DNA of 64,000 bases from Aulostomus chinensis (GCA_037954235.1 JBBMOA010000001.1:7268001-7332000), one strand, 5' to 3'; positions 40,088 through 51,145 are shown, numbered from the stretch's first letter. A program made the numbers and translations. The notes: a model not told the origin generated them from the letters alone.

Positions 40088-40556
40088 ATAAATCAAATAT
40101 AAAAATGCTATATTTTAAGATCTAGAATATCTTGTGAATATCTGGAGCTTCATTCCAGCAGCAGACCTCCTCAGGTGATGACTTCATATTTGACATGTTT
40201 ACCATTCAATGAGACTCATTGTCAGTCCATTGAAATCTACTGGTGTTCCTGGTGAGTTGATTTAACAACATGAGCTGACAGAATCTACGTTCAGGTAGGA
40301 ACCACCACATCCAGGGGTCTGGACCTTTGAGCAGGCAGAGCCATCAAAGTAGCAGACTAAGCTAGCAGACGTTAGCATTGAGAAGAAACTGATACCTGAG
40401 TCTACTTTTGGGTCTGGTCAAGTGATGACACAATAATATGACATCATTGTCAGACTGACGCCTGCTCAACACTGACCAAACACTGCCCTATTGCATCGTG
40501 GGAAATTTCTGCTTGGCTTGTGTCCATCAACACACACAAAGAAATTTATCTCATGC

Positions 40557-40628
40557 TGCCGTGACGCAGATTCGAACCAGGGTTGCTGCGGCCACAACAC
40601 AGAGTACTAACCACTATACGATCATGGC
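40557..40628 (-). pseudogene. tRNA-His (GTG)-like copy, damaged
   Basis: Read on the minus strand, the layout and GTG anticodon of tRNA-His are kept, but the fourth acceptor pair is A against C. The T stem (CCTGG against CTGCG) has a C-C mismatch and two wobbles. The 3' B-box side TTCGAATCTG is changed. It is the right-arm counterpart of the intact gene at 35538-35609. Confidence 0.8.
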
Positions 40629-41139
40629 TTCCGCAACAGCAGTTTGAGCTTCTATGTCTTTGTCTCATTGAGTGTTGCGGCGAACAGCTGTTGAACAGCT
40701 GATGGGCGACTGCGGCGGCCCCTGATGCAGGAGACGGGCCAGGACCCGTTCAGAAGGTGGTGAATATTATTCTTGATGTTTTTAGGGCATGTTCCCACCC
40801 ATCTTCACGTGGGTGACAAAAATGGATTTTTTGTAAAGATTTCAGCGCGAGTTCGGCCTGTCAAATCCTGACAGCCAGTTTGGTTGTGTTGTCTGCAGCG
40901 AGAGCGCGCCTGGCACGCTCAGCGGGAGCGAGTCCGATCATTATAAAGGTGGGTCAAACAATTTAGGTTGAGACGAAGGATGGCACGGGCAGAGCAGACG
41001 AAGGTCTTCATTCCACCCGCAGAGCTGTAGAGCATGGATCATGTCAAGGACTAAATGAGGGGAAAGAGAGCAGGAGAGCAGGGCAGAGACAAAGACAGAG
41101 AATGCTCTCATAAAACAAGGACTGTTCCGTCAATGGTAG

Positions 41140-41211
41140 AGCAGAGTGGCGCAGCGGAAGTGTGCTGGGCCCATAACCCAGAGGTCGATGGATCGAAACC
41201 ATCCTCTGCTA
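41140..41211 (+). tRNA. Initiator tRNA-Met (CAT)
   Basis: This is a complete 72-nt initiator methionine tRNA. The acceptor AGCAGAG pairs with CTCTGCT. The anticodon arm CTGGG-CCCATAA-CCCAG has the three G-C pairs that mark initiators and gives anticodon CAT. The T-loop region GGATCGAAACC has the A-containing loop typical of eukaryotic initiators rather than TTC. The only departure from the common vertebrate sequence is a C-to-T change in the D stem (AAGTGTGC), which leaves a wobble pair. It would supply Met-tRNA for start codons. No TTTT terminator is seen in the first 40 bases downstream, which lowers certainty about expression. Confidence 0.93.
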
Positions 41212-42278
41212 GAAGAAGAAAAATAATATGAACCAGTGTCTTTAGAAATGTGTGTCTGTTAAAAAGAGGTTCATAAGGATTTTGTCTTCCTCCACAATCA
41301 CCAACCATTGTGAGAGTTAACAACAGTCCACTTTCTGACTGAAGCAAAAGTAGACTTCAAAAGGTTTTTCTGATTCAACATAGCAGCTAAATTTCCATTT
41401 CCATTTCCTGAACAGGACAGGTTAAAAAAAAGGGAATGTCATGACTTCCTCTGTATGTTAGAATGTGAACAACTAAAAATGTTCATGCCCAGTTTTAAGT
41501 TAGAATTAAACTGAAAATACCAAAATCTCCCCTCTTCAATCCTGTCACTCAGTGTTGTAAACTGTTTCAAACAAATTCTACTGTTCAACAGTTCGAGTGT
41601 TTCTAATGAAGCTGAATGTTCTCCTCTACTTTCCTCAGTTGTGTTTCTTTCATGTCCTCCTGAGATCAAAGACAGAATTCCAGGTACAAATAAAGACACT
41701 ATCAAAGCCCCCCTGATGACATCATCATCAATTCTGTCTTTGATCTGGAGGCTCTTGCTTTAATCTTGGCTTTGATCTGACTAATGTTTCCTGACAGGTT
41801 GCTGTTTCCACCCCAGAGCAACCAGTAGTTGATCCTATCAGACCAGTCTGATGAACGTAGCTTTTCACTGTCAGTGGAATCACTGGGAAAAGAAACTCCT
41901 CCTGTCAGATGAAGGCTTCACTGTGTTGAGGAGGGTTTGTTCAGATGATTCTAGAAGAATAAATCAAAACCTCATCATTGAACATGAACATTAATCACTG
42001 ATGACTGTTTTAACTGAACCTACTGGATACTGTGGTGCCTGATGAGGAGACAACTTGGGTACAAAGTTGCAGAAGAGGGTTTTTGGAGAGGAGATTTAGA
42101 TGAGATGGTTTCCAACACACACACAGAGTCCTACTGACTAACCCATGTTTTTCTTCACTTAAACCACCACTGGAGTATTGAAAGAGATTGCATGAGACAC
42201 CATCAACTTACATTAAAAACCCCTGACTGCCTTTAATTCCCTCCTGGCTGCAGGAAATTAGACAGACTAGCCCACAGC

Positions 42279-42660
42279 GGGGCTGCACGGTGGTGCAGTG
42301 GTCAGCACTGTGCCTTCACAGCAAGAAGGTTCCGGGTTCGGGTCCTGGCTCGGGCGTGGGATCTTTCTGTGTGGAGTTTGCATGTTCTCCCCGGGCCTGC
42401 GTGGGTTCTCTCCAGGTACTCCGGCTTCCTCCCACTGTCCAAAGACATGGACATTAGGGGACGAGGCTGATTGATACTCTAAATTGACCGTAGGCGTGAG
42501 CGTGAATGGTTGTTCGTCTGTGTGTTGGACCTGCGATGGACTGGTGACCTGTCCAGGGTGAACCCCGCCTCTCGCCCGTAGATGCTGGGATAGGCTCCAG
42601 CCCCCCCCCCCCCCGCGACCCTTACTAGTAAGGAATAAGCAGAAGATGACGATGGATGGC
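42279..42660 (+). repeat. tRNA-headed SINE-like repeat, copy 2
   Basis: This is the forward copy of the teleost repeat seen at 33512-33886, at the mirror position in the right arm. The head GGGGCTGCACGGTGGTGCAG includes an A-box-like part, and GGGTTCGGGTCC at 42334-42345 is B-box-like, followed by the family body. A run of 14 C at 42601-42614 lies in the CTCCAGCCCCC segment. Confidence 0.82.
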
Positions 42661-43337
42661 CCATAGAGTGGAGGTGAGACCACAACCATGCTCTACAATC
42701 AATATTTACATCAAACCAGCAACAACTTAACCTGACTAAATATATACATGATTCCAGACTACTACACCAACTCAATCATACATCCACATAATCATTCAAT
42801 GAACCTCGCCTGTGATTGTACCCCCTCTCCCATCTGGGAGCAAAGGTTTGCACCTACAGCTCTTAAGGAGCTTCCTTGGGCCACTCTCCCCTTTTGGCTC
42901 AACCCCTTTAAGGAAACCACCAGGAAGAGGTGAGGACTGACGTGACGACTGAAACTGCCACATTTACATAAGACAAACTAGATCAACACTAAATACCAGG
43001 CCTTGCACAGTGATTCCCACTGACTGACACTGGGGTCTTAATTTTCCACAGGCAGGATGGCCGGTCCCCCTGTGCTTCCCAGGTCAATCCCTGGAACACA
43101 TGGCATAGCAAATGTTTCACATATTTGCTGATTCAATAAACCTGACCATTAACATGTGTGTGTGCCTCTAATTTACATAAACTGTTAATACCAAGACAAA
43201 TGCTACCTTCAATTCATCATTTATGTCATGGAACCCTTGGTCTCCATTACATTGGTCAACCAGAGAAGCTTCAACTGGTGACGCTCATTCAACCATGCAT
43301 GAAGGTCAACCTGCATCATCTGCTGTGCTCCTTAACA

Positions 43338-43410
43338 GGGGAATTAGCTCAAATGGTAGAGTGCTCGCTTAGCATGTGAGAGGTAGAGGGATCGATGCCC
43401 TCATTCTCCA
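43338..43410 (+). tRNA. tRNA-Ala (AGC)
   Basis: This is a complete 73-nt alanine tRNA. The acceptor GGGGAAT pairs with ATTCTCC, including one G-T pair at the third position. That is not the G3-U70 orientation check itself, but it lies at the alanine identity position in this layout. The D arm is GCTC/GAGT, the anticodon arm CTCGC-TTAGCAT-GTGAG gives AGC, and the T arm is GAGGG-ATCGATG-CCCTC. The discriminator is A. The unusual ATCGATG T loop is shared by normal vertebrate tRNA-Ala genes. No good TTTT terminator follows closely. Its left-arm counterpart (32752-32824) has a broken acceptor. Confidence 0.93.
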
Positions 43411-44427
43411 GTATACTTTAACTTGTTCTGTTGATCAGAAGAGCTGCTGGGTGATGAATGCTGATGTTTGTCCACTGCTGTGATAAAGTGTCCCCTGTTA
43501 CTGAGATGAGGATGAACACCTGCTCAGGTCAAAGCTGCAATGAAGTCAAGTCATCACCCTGTAAAGCACCAAATAACAAAAGTTACACTTTACAAGTAGA
43601 ACAGGTCCAGTTCCACACTCTTTAAATGAATTTACACCCAACAATTCTTCATGAGCAAGCACATCCTAGCTTAGGCCCAACTTTTCTTGGTGCTCTCCCA
43701 GATGCTTGGGAGCTTCTGGGGGAGCGCTAGTTGGGCCTAAGCCAGTAGCTAAGCTAAGTTGGTCTGCACCAGCGAGTGAGGGTTGGCTAGCTCTTGCAGC
43801 TTTTGGTGCAGAGCCGCTGCAGGTCCAATTCAACATCGCTAAGCCTCACCTCCAACACAACAAGAAAACTATATTTAACACACTTATCAGTATCACTAAA
43901 GGAGGCAGAGGAGGAAGAAAACATGTGGCACTCTGAGCAGGAGAGAGGAGGACAAGAGGGAGAAGCCATCGTTAGCTTAGCGTGTTTACAAGGCAGAAAG
44001 ACTGTTGCTACAAAAATGATGGTCTTTTAAACTTCAGCCAAATAAAGCAAGTAGGTATTAATTTTTGGTGGGTAATTAGTCAACGAAATAAGGAATTAGC
44101 AGGGAGGATCACACTTTAGCTAACACAATGAAGCAAGGCTCTACGTTCAGCAACACAGAAAAAGGAGTTGAGGTCACACGCTTCCTGCAACCAGGGTCAA
44201 AAATCCAGGACAGACGAAGGGGAGGACAACAAAGACAAAGACACAAGAAACAGAGATAATAACCATAAACTCCATAACAACCATAACAAATATAACCATA
44301 CAGAACATATATAACAAATATAACAAGAAAAGCATTAAAAAATGTCACCTCTGGTCAAATACTCTGATTTGCATTTGTGTCTCTCAGCATTTTCATTTTC
44401 ATGTTAAAGCCTCCAGAATGAGGGGAG

Positions 44428-44558
44428 GGGTCAGGGGCAGTTTTCTGTGTTGTCTGCAAACTGAATTACAGGAAACCTGAACTTCCACTGTCAATGTATC
44501 CAACTGATTCATCATTGTTTGATCTATACATAGATAACTTGTAGTTATTGCCCACACA

Positions 44559-44629
<71 letters not shown>

Positions 44630-45321
44630 TTTGTGAAACAACTCAGGAGACATTAGGTGTTTTACTTCGAGGGATTCATTCATGATAAATGAGCATGGAG
44701 GAGACCCAGTAATCATCAACACAAGCGTCACATGAGCAGGTCACCACCCACTTTTATTGATTGGTTCTTGTAAGAATCACTCCTAACGCCATCAGGATGC
44801 CATTTTTTGTCCTGCCCTGTCTCAACTGTTGGAGCACAGCTACAGCCTGAACTCTGCCACTACCTTATCCCTCCCTAACAACCTCATACAGACCCACTAT
44901 CTGGACTAGCCTGACCCCCCTGACCCTCAGTCACTCGTAGCGCCTCCCACCGGAGGGAATAGGAGCATCGGTGAGCTCTGACTGTTGGGATGCACATCCA
45001 TGTGATGGAAGAGCTGTTTTATACAGGGAATCATTTGACCTCTTGACCTGTGTGGGCAGGTACAGAGGGACGATTCCATCATGAACAATAATATTACGAA
45101 ACAAATGGGTCTTTAGCTTCTTTCTGAAGGCGTCCTCAGCGTCCTCATGTCCAGTGGGAGAGCGTTCCAGAGTCTAGGAGCTGCAAACTGGAAGGTTCAC
45201 TCTCCTTCAGTGAGGCTGAATCCCTGTGGTCAGGGAGGATAAAGGACCCCACAGGTGTCACTAAAGTGCTTTAGACTGCAAAGCACTCAGCTAATCAAGC
45301 TGGGATCAACTGCTGTGGTGA
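44428..45321. other. Intergenic stretch with CA microsatellite and a teleost dispersed-repeat-like segment
   Basis: There is a CA repeat at 44561-44628. The stretch at about 45040-45240 (GGTCTTTAGCTTCTTTCTGAAGG, then a GAGAGCGTTCCAGAGTCTAGG segment) resembles a dispersed repeat seen widely in fish genomes. I cannot assign it to a named family. Confidence 0.5.
44561..44628 (+). repeat. (CA)n microsatellite
   Basis: There are 68 bp of uninterrupted CA dinucleotides just outside the right arm. Confidence 0.98.
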
Positions 45322-47013
45322 TCAAGGTATCATCATATAGAACAAACAAAGAAAACAAAGTTGAGGAAAAGCACACAAAGAAAAAACTATGAACATAAAC
45401 AGAACATCTTCTACACCAGATGTCACACGGCTCAGTAGACCTCTGGTTTGACCCCTAGCAGGTCCAGTCTCCAGGGTGCCCCCATCATTCTGCTTTTCAG
45501 TTGCAGGATATGCAGCAGAATCCCGTCGCTCCTCTGCAGAAGAACATGTGAGAGCGTCTGCTTGCTCTTCTCTGGCTGGACGAAGGGGAGAGTCTGCTTG
45601 CTCTTCTCTGGCTGGACGTAGGGGAGAGTCTGTTTGCTCTTCTCTGGCTGGATGTAGGGGAGAGTCTGCTTGCTCTTCTCTGGCTGGACGTAGGGGAGAG
45701 TCTGCTTTCTCTTCTCTGGCTGGACGTAGGGGAGAGTCTGCTTGCTCTTCTCTGGCTGGACGTAGGGGAGAGTCTGTTTGCTCTTCTCTGGCTGGACGTA
45801 GGGGAGAGTCTGCTTGCTCTTCTCTGGCTGGACGTAGGGGAGAGTCTGTTTGCTCTTCTCTGGCTGGACGTAGGGGAGAGTCTGCTTGCTCTTCAGAAGT
45901 TTGCTGGACCTTCACTTGAAGGTTATGATTTTCCTCTTTCAAACAGCTTTTTAAATCATGAAGATTTCCCAGGATTTCCCTCTGAGCACTGCTCCTTTTC
46001 TTCTTTTGTGTTCTCACTGCACATAGAAGACTCTGAACTTCACCGTTCAGACTGTCACTCTTTGTGGGGTCCTGGTCCTTCCTTGATTCAAGGTGGGCCA
46101 ACTCTGCAGTGAAGGTCTCTGTCTCCTGAGATGCAGTAGAAACTCGTCTCCTCAAACATCCATTTTCTGCCTCTCTCTCCTCACTCTGGGACCTCAGCTG
46201 TTCAAGAGTCGCCTTCTTCTCAGTGACTTCTTGTCTCATTTTGTTCTTCTCTGCTTGGATGGAGTTGAGCTCACACTTGAGGTCACACTTCTCCTTGTAA
46301 ACCATCTTCACCTGAAGCTGAAGATTGTGGAGTTGTGTGTTCAGGTCTCTGATCTGTGTCTGGTTCTCCTCCCTCACAGATTCAAGGTTGCCCACCATGG
46401 CAGACATGTTCTCTACCAGCTGATATGCAATAATCTTCTCTTGTCCAAGACTAGAAACCTGTCCCCACAAATTCTGGTTTTCTGTCCATCTCTTGTCACA
46501 CAGAGACTGAAGCTGATCAAGTGCACTTTTCTTCTCTGTCAGGTCTTCCTCAAGACATTTCATCTCCACCTGTTCACTCTCCCTCAGAGACTGAACCTGG
46601 GTCAGCTCTTTTCTGAGCTCATTGTTCTCTCCATCAACCTTCCTCCCCTCACACTGAAGACTGTGGACTGTTGCGTTCAGATCTTCTATCTGAGTCTGGT
46701 TCTTGTCCTGGACCGTTTGGAGGTTGGCCACCACAGCAGTGAGGTTCTGGAGCTCCTGGATTGCTCTTTTATTCTCACGTTCAAGAGTAGAAACTTGTTC
46801 CCTCAAATTCTGGTTTTCTGCCTGTGTGTTGTCACACAGAGACTGAAGCTGCTCAAGGGCAGCTTTCTTCTCAGTCAGGTCCTCCTGCTCTGTCAGCCTG
46901 AGAGATGGAGGAGCAGGATCACATTGACCAGGATCATTCAGTGGATAAATCCAGCTCCTACTGAGACCCACCAGATCTCTGAATGCTCCAACTACACAAT
47001 CCAATGGAGTCAT
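45322..47013 (-). CDS. Coiled-coil protein with 12-residue tandem repeats and C-terminal hydrophobic anchor
   Basis: The open frame of 563 codons is the longest in the window. After about 40 residues of low-complexity N-terminus comes a long heptad-rich region (about 43-365) with two clear internal copies starting DLTEKKAALEQLQSLCD and DLTEKKSALDQLQSLCD, and a third, weaker one (VTEKKATLEQLRSQ). Next come nine 12-residue repeats of the form EEQADSPLRPAR (about 373-481). A variable tail follows, then a hydrophobic segment (about VLFMFIVFSLCAFPQLCFLCLFY) four residues before the stop. This looks like a cytoplasmic rod anchored in a membrane by its tail (inference). A CTCTCAG acceptor-like site at 46898-46904 precedes the coiled coil, so the first about 40 residues may be intron and the true N-terminus may lie in unseen exons. 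No family was recognised. Opposite-strand frames here are shadows. Confidence 0.7.
   Translation of the reverse strand: MTPLDCVVGAFRDLVGLSRSWIYPLNDPGQCDPAPPSLRLTEQEDLTEKKAALEQLQSLCDNTQAENQNLREQVSTLERENKRAIQELQNLTAVVANLQTVQDKNQTQIEDLNATVHSLQCEGRKVDGENNELRKELTQVQSLRESEQVEMKCLEEDLTEKKSALDQLQSLCDKRWTENQNLWGQVSSLGQEKIIAYQLVENMSAMVGNLESVREENQTQIRDLNTQLHNLQLQVKMVYKEKCDLKCELNSIQAEKNKMRQEVTEKKATLEQLRSQSEEREAENGCLRRRVSTASQETETFTAELAHLESRKDQDPTKSDSLNGEVQSLLCAVRTQKKKRSSAQREILGNLHDLKSCLKEENHNLQVKVQQTSEEQADSPLRPAREEQTDSPLRPAREEQADSPLRPAREEQTDSPLRPAREEQADSPLRPAREEKADSPLRPAREEQADSPLHPAREEQTDSPLRPAREEQADSPLRPAREEQADALTCSSAEERRDSAAYPATEKQNDGGTLETGPARGQTRGLLSRVTSGVEDVLFMFIVFSLCAFPQLCFLCLFYMMIP
45555..45895 (-). 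repeat. Coding minisatellite, 36-bp unit, about nine copies
   Basis: Nine consecutive 36-bp units each encode 12 residues of the type EEQADSPLRPAR, alternating A/T at one position, with one K for Q and one H for R. Units are nearly identical in DNA, so the array is young or being homogenised. It keeps frame because the unit is a multiple of three. Confidence 0.95.
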
Positions 47014-47102
47014 AGCCTTCTGTCCTGGGTTGATCTGAAGATCTTGAGCCAGACTAAATCTCCTGGAATTGTCAAGTCTTTAAAGACCAAAACTGCCCCA
47101 TA

Positions 47103-47385
47103 AAAGTGGAGTCTGGATTCTTTTCTAGAATGAGACGGCAATGACAGTCCTGCAGAGTGACATCACTGATATGACTGGATGACTTCAGTCACGTGACTGG
47201 ATGACTTCAGTCACATGACTGGAGGACAGTGTAGATACCAATGTAGAGGTTGGGGAAATAGTCTCTGAGAATCCAGCTTGAAGCCACGCCCTCCTTGTTC
47301 TTCAAAAACCCAAACAGCGACCATCAGTCTCCCTCCAATCCTGTACTTGGGTTCAGTGTTGCTGTTCCATTTTGCAGCAGTAGGT
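47103..47385 (+). repeat. Partial forward copy of the shoulder repeat
   Basis: This matches about 31505-31775 in the same orientation: GTGGAGTCTGGATTCTTTTC, the AGTCACGTGACT palindromes, and the CTGTACTTGGGTTCAGTGTTG end. It lies right beside the start of the coiled-coil frame. Confidence 0.85.
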
Positions 47386-48389
47386 GTCGCTGTGATACCA
47401 GGTTCAGATCAAGATTCCCAACTCCAGCTCATGTTGGTGACCTCAGTACCAGGGTAAAATGGCGCTTCAGTGGATCATGTGATCAACTCATGTGTGTCCT
47501 CACTGCTCCACAGGTCTGTCAAATGTTCTGTAAAATAGTTGGACCCAGCAGAGCTGCTAGATTAGGAGCTGATGGAGTCGTTGCAGATACCAGGGTCCAA
47601 AGTCCAGCTTGAACCTGGTTTGTGTAGTTCTTTGTCAAGCTAGCAGCCATTCTTTTCACTGCCAAGCTAAAGTGACTTCTGTCAACAAAGGTCAACATAC
47701 AAAAGGATATTTCTACTGGCAGTTCAAGATTTTGATCAAACTCCTTTTTCAGAGCTGGAACCTTCCTCTTGTGTCAGCTTTCTGTTCCCATCTCTATGGT
47801 AACGGTCAGTTTTGACCCACGTCTTCAATCAGCTGTCAAATAAACTAAAACAATTTTCTATCCTCCAAGTTGTTTCCATCTCTTGGTGACCTTGTTAGGC
47901 TTCCTTATCCATGGAAATATTGGTTTGAAAATTTAGTTGTGGGCCTCTGGACATTTTTTTAGTCACTAAACCCTCGATTTCAGTTTAAAAAATGGTAAAA
48001 TGAACCTCAAGAAAATCCTAGAAATGAACCAAAGGTTGTTGTGTTTCCTGACCGTTACTGAGGGTGTTAGAACACATCTCTGACATGGACTGGTTTGATT
48101 TAGTATTCATTTTAATATCATTAACTATTGGAACATCCATGGTGTTATGGGTCAGTTTAGACCCTCATATATTTACTTCAATAAAAGGTAAAAAAGTCTC
48201 TTTTTCATCAACAGAACTTTAATACAAACACAAAATGAAAAGCAGAACAAGCCAGAACCCAAAATGTGGATTTGGAAGGTCAACAAACAACAACCAGTCA
48301 AGCAAACCAAACCAACAGAAACCACTTACTGGTTCAAAACCAGTAAAAAACAAAAACAGAGGAAAAGTCTCTGTGTGTAAGAACATGCA

Positions 48390-48393
<4 letters not shown>
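47386..48393. other. Intergenic stretch, nothing recognised
   Basis: This is AT-rich sequence with only short frames. No domain, tRNA or transposon end was identified. Confidence 0.5.

Positions 48394-48460
<67 letters not shown>
48394..48460 (+). repeat. (TG)n microsatellite
   Basis: There are about 67 bp of uninterrupted TG dinucleotides. Confidence 0.98.
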
Positions 48461-48461
<1 letters not shown>

Positions 48462-48919
48462 ATATACTGACCCACTTCTTTTGCCAACATGAGCCCACAG
48501 TGGTGGTGTCTCCAAAGAGGTGGAGCTCTGTCCTTCACCTGCTAGATTCCAGCAGGCAGCTCAGGTCTAGTTTTCTTCACTGAGCCACCATGATGAGTTT
48601 CCTCTGAGAAGTTCTTGTCCAATGTCCCCAGTCTGAGACCCCAGCTCCACCCCATGGACAGCCTCCTGGATGATGTCCTCAAGCAGCATCCCTGTTTGTC
48701 TCCTGGCTGCAGCTGGATGCCCTCACAACCCTTAGACAGAGACAACCAGCACTGGCATCATTTTAATGCCACCGTTCAACAGTGAATCTGCTGGTTTCCT
48801 GTTTTTAGGAGCTGATGGGAGCTGCACAGAGAAGCTCTTTGAGACAGGAACCATTCAGAGCTCCACCCTGCTTCTTCCAGCAGGATCCACAGATCCACCA
48901 ACACACCAGCTGCCTGATG

Positions 48920-49231
48920 TCCATAGCCTATGCCAGTATCTTCAGGCGAGAGGCAGGGTTCACCCTGGACAGGTCACCAGTCCATCACAGGTCCAACACA
49001 TAGAGACAGACAACCATTCGCTCTCACAGTCACACCTACAGTCAATTTAGAGTATCAATCAGCCTCGTCCCCTCTTGATGTCTTTGGACTGTGCGAGGAA
49101 GCTGGAGTACCAGAGAGAACCCACACAGGAACAGGGAGAACATGGAGACTCACACAGAAAGATCCTGTGCTGGAGCCGGGACCTTCTTGCTGTGAGGAGA
49201 CAGTGCTGACCACTGCACCACCGTGCAGTCG
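48920..49231 (-). repeat. tRNA-headed SINE-like repeat, copy 3
   Basis: This reverse-strand copy runs from GCCTATGCCAGTATCTTCAGG (tail side) to CCACTGCACCACCGTGCAGT (head). It is shorter than copies 1 and 2 at both the tail and the B-box region. Confidence 0.8.
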
Positions 49232-50822
49232 CTGTCTAATGTGTGGAGGCTTTTGACCAGGATTCCTAGACAGCACAGCTGGACTCACTCAACAGCTAAC
49301 TTGTTAGCACCGACTAGACAGGAGTGCTTCTATGGTTTTACTCAGAGTTTCAATGTTTTTAAAAGATGTCTCATTCAGCCTGTGGGTTTGAGTGATCACT
49401 CTTCAGTCTCCTGTTCTGTTTTCTGTTTGAGAGTCAGGTTGTCATCAACACTCACCGTCACACCGTGATGTCACTGCTTGACCTGAAGTCCCAGTCTTCA
49501 AGAGTTTCTCCCCAAACTGTCAACCTGCTGTGACTCATACGACAGCCGACACACAAACATTTGTTAAAATGACTAAACATTTCAAATGCTTTTATTGTGA
49601 AGCCCTGGATGGAACACATTCCCATGAAAATGCTGCTTTTATTGTGAGGCTTGGCCTCCAAATCAGTCCACACATTCAACTCTGATGTCATCAGATCAGA
49701 AGGTGACTGAGAATACTTCAATATGTGAGCCTGTGTACTTGAGCTTTGGCCTTGTTTCAGTGTCAGGAACCAATCAGAGCAGCCTCCTCCTGACTAAACA
49801 GCTCTACTCATCAAGCCCCTGACCCCAGACTCTTCTTGGTGAACTGATCAGAGATCAGATTAGTAGAGAAGCAGTGACACAAAGGGAAACTTCCTCATTC
49901 CCTGAACGCAGCTTCATCAAACAGAGCAATGCTAACTGTTCACCTGCAGTGTTGTTCAAGAGGGGTGGAGAGAGCAGGGAGGAAGAGAGGTGGAGAGAAG
50001 AGCACGGGGTCTCCATCCAGGGATCTGCTGTTATTTTCTCAGCCCCCCTTCTCCCTTCCTTCCTGCTCACACACTTTGTCACGTGGACACGTGTTATTTG
50101 TAAATGGAAAGGTGCCAGAGTTCAACAGGGCTGAGTTTTCTCTCCAGTTTGACGGCCAAATTTGGTCAAATAATTGGAGATGAAGAGGAAGAGAGCGTTG
50201 TATCGTCCACGTTTGTGAGGAAGATCTTTTCGTGCCATCACTGAGGAATCGCTCTCTTGATTTCTTTTGTTTTTGAAAGAAAGATATGGTCAGTTCCAAA
50301 AATTGGATCATTGTGATTGACAGGACCAGGCTCAGACACAGGACAGAAGCAGGGTTCACGGCAAGGGACGTTGATGTTCTTGTACTCCGAGCAGAGAAAC
50401 CAAACGGCTGCAAACGTATCCACTAAATCTAGACTATCGGATAAAACTTTCAAAAACTCTCAGGGGCCGAAGAACACAAGACAGGCACGGCTGCATTAAC
50501 AAGGTAGAGGCTGTGGCAGGAACTGTGCATCAACGGGCTGGAGTGAGCACACAAGGACGAGACAGGAGTGAAGGGTGGATGAGGCGTCATGAAGCCTGTG
50601 GACGCCATGACACTGTGTTACTGTCACTGAATACTGACACCTGCTGGACTGTAAACTTCCCTGCAGGCTTGACCGACTGAACTGACACTGATTTGATGAC
50701 CCGTGAACACAATAAGATCATTGAAGTCTTTGCGTTCATACTGGATCGTTCCATGTCTTTGAACAATGGGACCATGATGTTAAAGTCTCAGTGAAAGTGA
50801 TGGGAATGAGGACGCTTTGATT
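49232..50822. other. Intergenic stretch, nothing recognised
   Basis: Only overlapping short frames were seen on both strands. No gene, RNA or clear transposon could be supported. Confidence 0.45.
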
Positions 50823-50824
50823 TT

Positions 50825-51145
50825 ACAATTTTTATTAAAAAAAGAAGTTTTTCCAACGTTTTCAAATCAAGTCTGTTGGGTTTCTTGAAGCGATTTCTCC
50901 TGCCGTGGAGAACACACGCTCACATGGCCCTGATGATGACGGCCTGCACAGGAAGTCTGTGGCCAGCAGGAAGAGGCTGGGACAGGCAGTCTGCTGGCTC
51001 TTCAGTGCACCAGAGGATCTTGAGTCCGTCCAGTATCTGCTAGTATCGCTGTACTCGCTGTACTTGATGTACTCGCTGGAGTTGCACTTCTTCCAAGTCT
51101 CCCCACTTCATCATCCAAGTGCTGCCACAGGTCATTTAAAGAAAA
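50825..51145 (-). pseudogene. hAT transposase C-terminal relic
   Basis: Translating the minus strand gives NDLWQHLDDEVGRLGRSATP, then RTQDPLVH. After a frame change near 51005 come QQTACPSLFLLATDFLC, the diagnostic PCERVFSTAGEIASRN, and, with another shift, LKTLEKLLFL. This order is the C-terminal dimerisation region of hAT-family DNA transposases, where the S/C-ERVFS-AGEI motif is a hallmark. At least two frameshifts are needed and the catalytic N-terminal parts are absent, so it is dead. It sits about 400 bp upstream of the zinc-finger gene start. Confidence 0.85.

Larger units (their letters stand above)
40088..44427 (+). repeat. Duplicated unit B: right arm of the large inverted repeat
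   Basis: This block is the reverse complement of about 31785-36072 over 4.3 kb. It also matches the third copy (63003-64000) in direct orientation, and it lacks the shoulder segment. It carries a tRNA-His relic (minus), a good tRNA-iMet (plus), a SINE-like copy and a good tRNA-Ala (plus). Relative to the other two copies it has about 60 bp extra at about 40793-40853, flanked by a shared GTT. Confidence 0.9.

Noticed and set aside
45476..47103. Plus-strand frames of 147 and 336 codons opposite the coiled-coil gene
   Set aside because: They are antisense to the heptad-repeat frame and to the 36-bp repeat (which yields a repetitive SSLAGRRGES product); leucine richness comes from the complementary strand.
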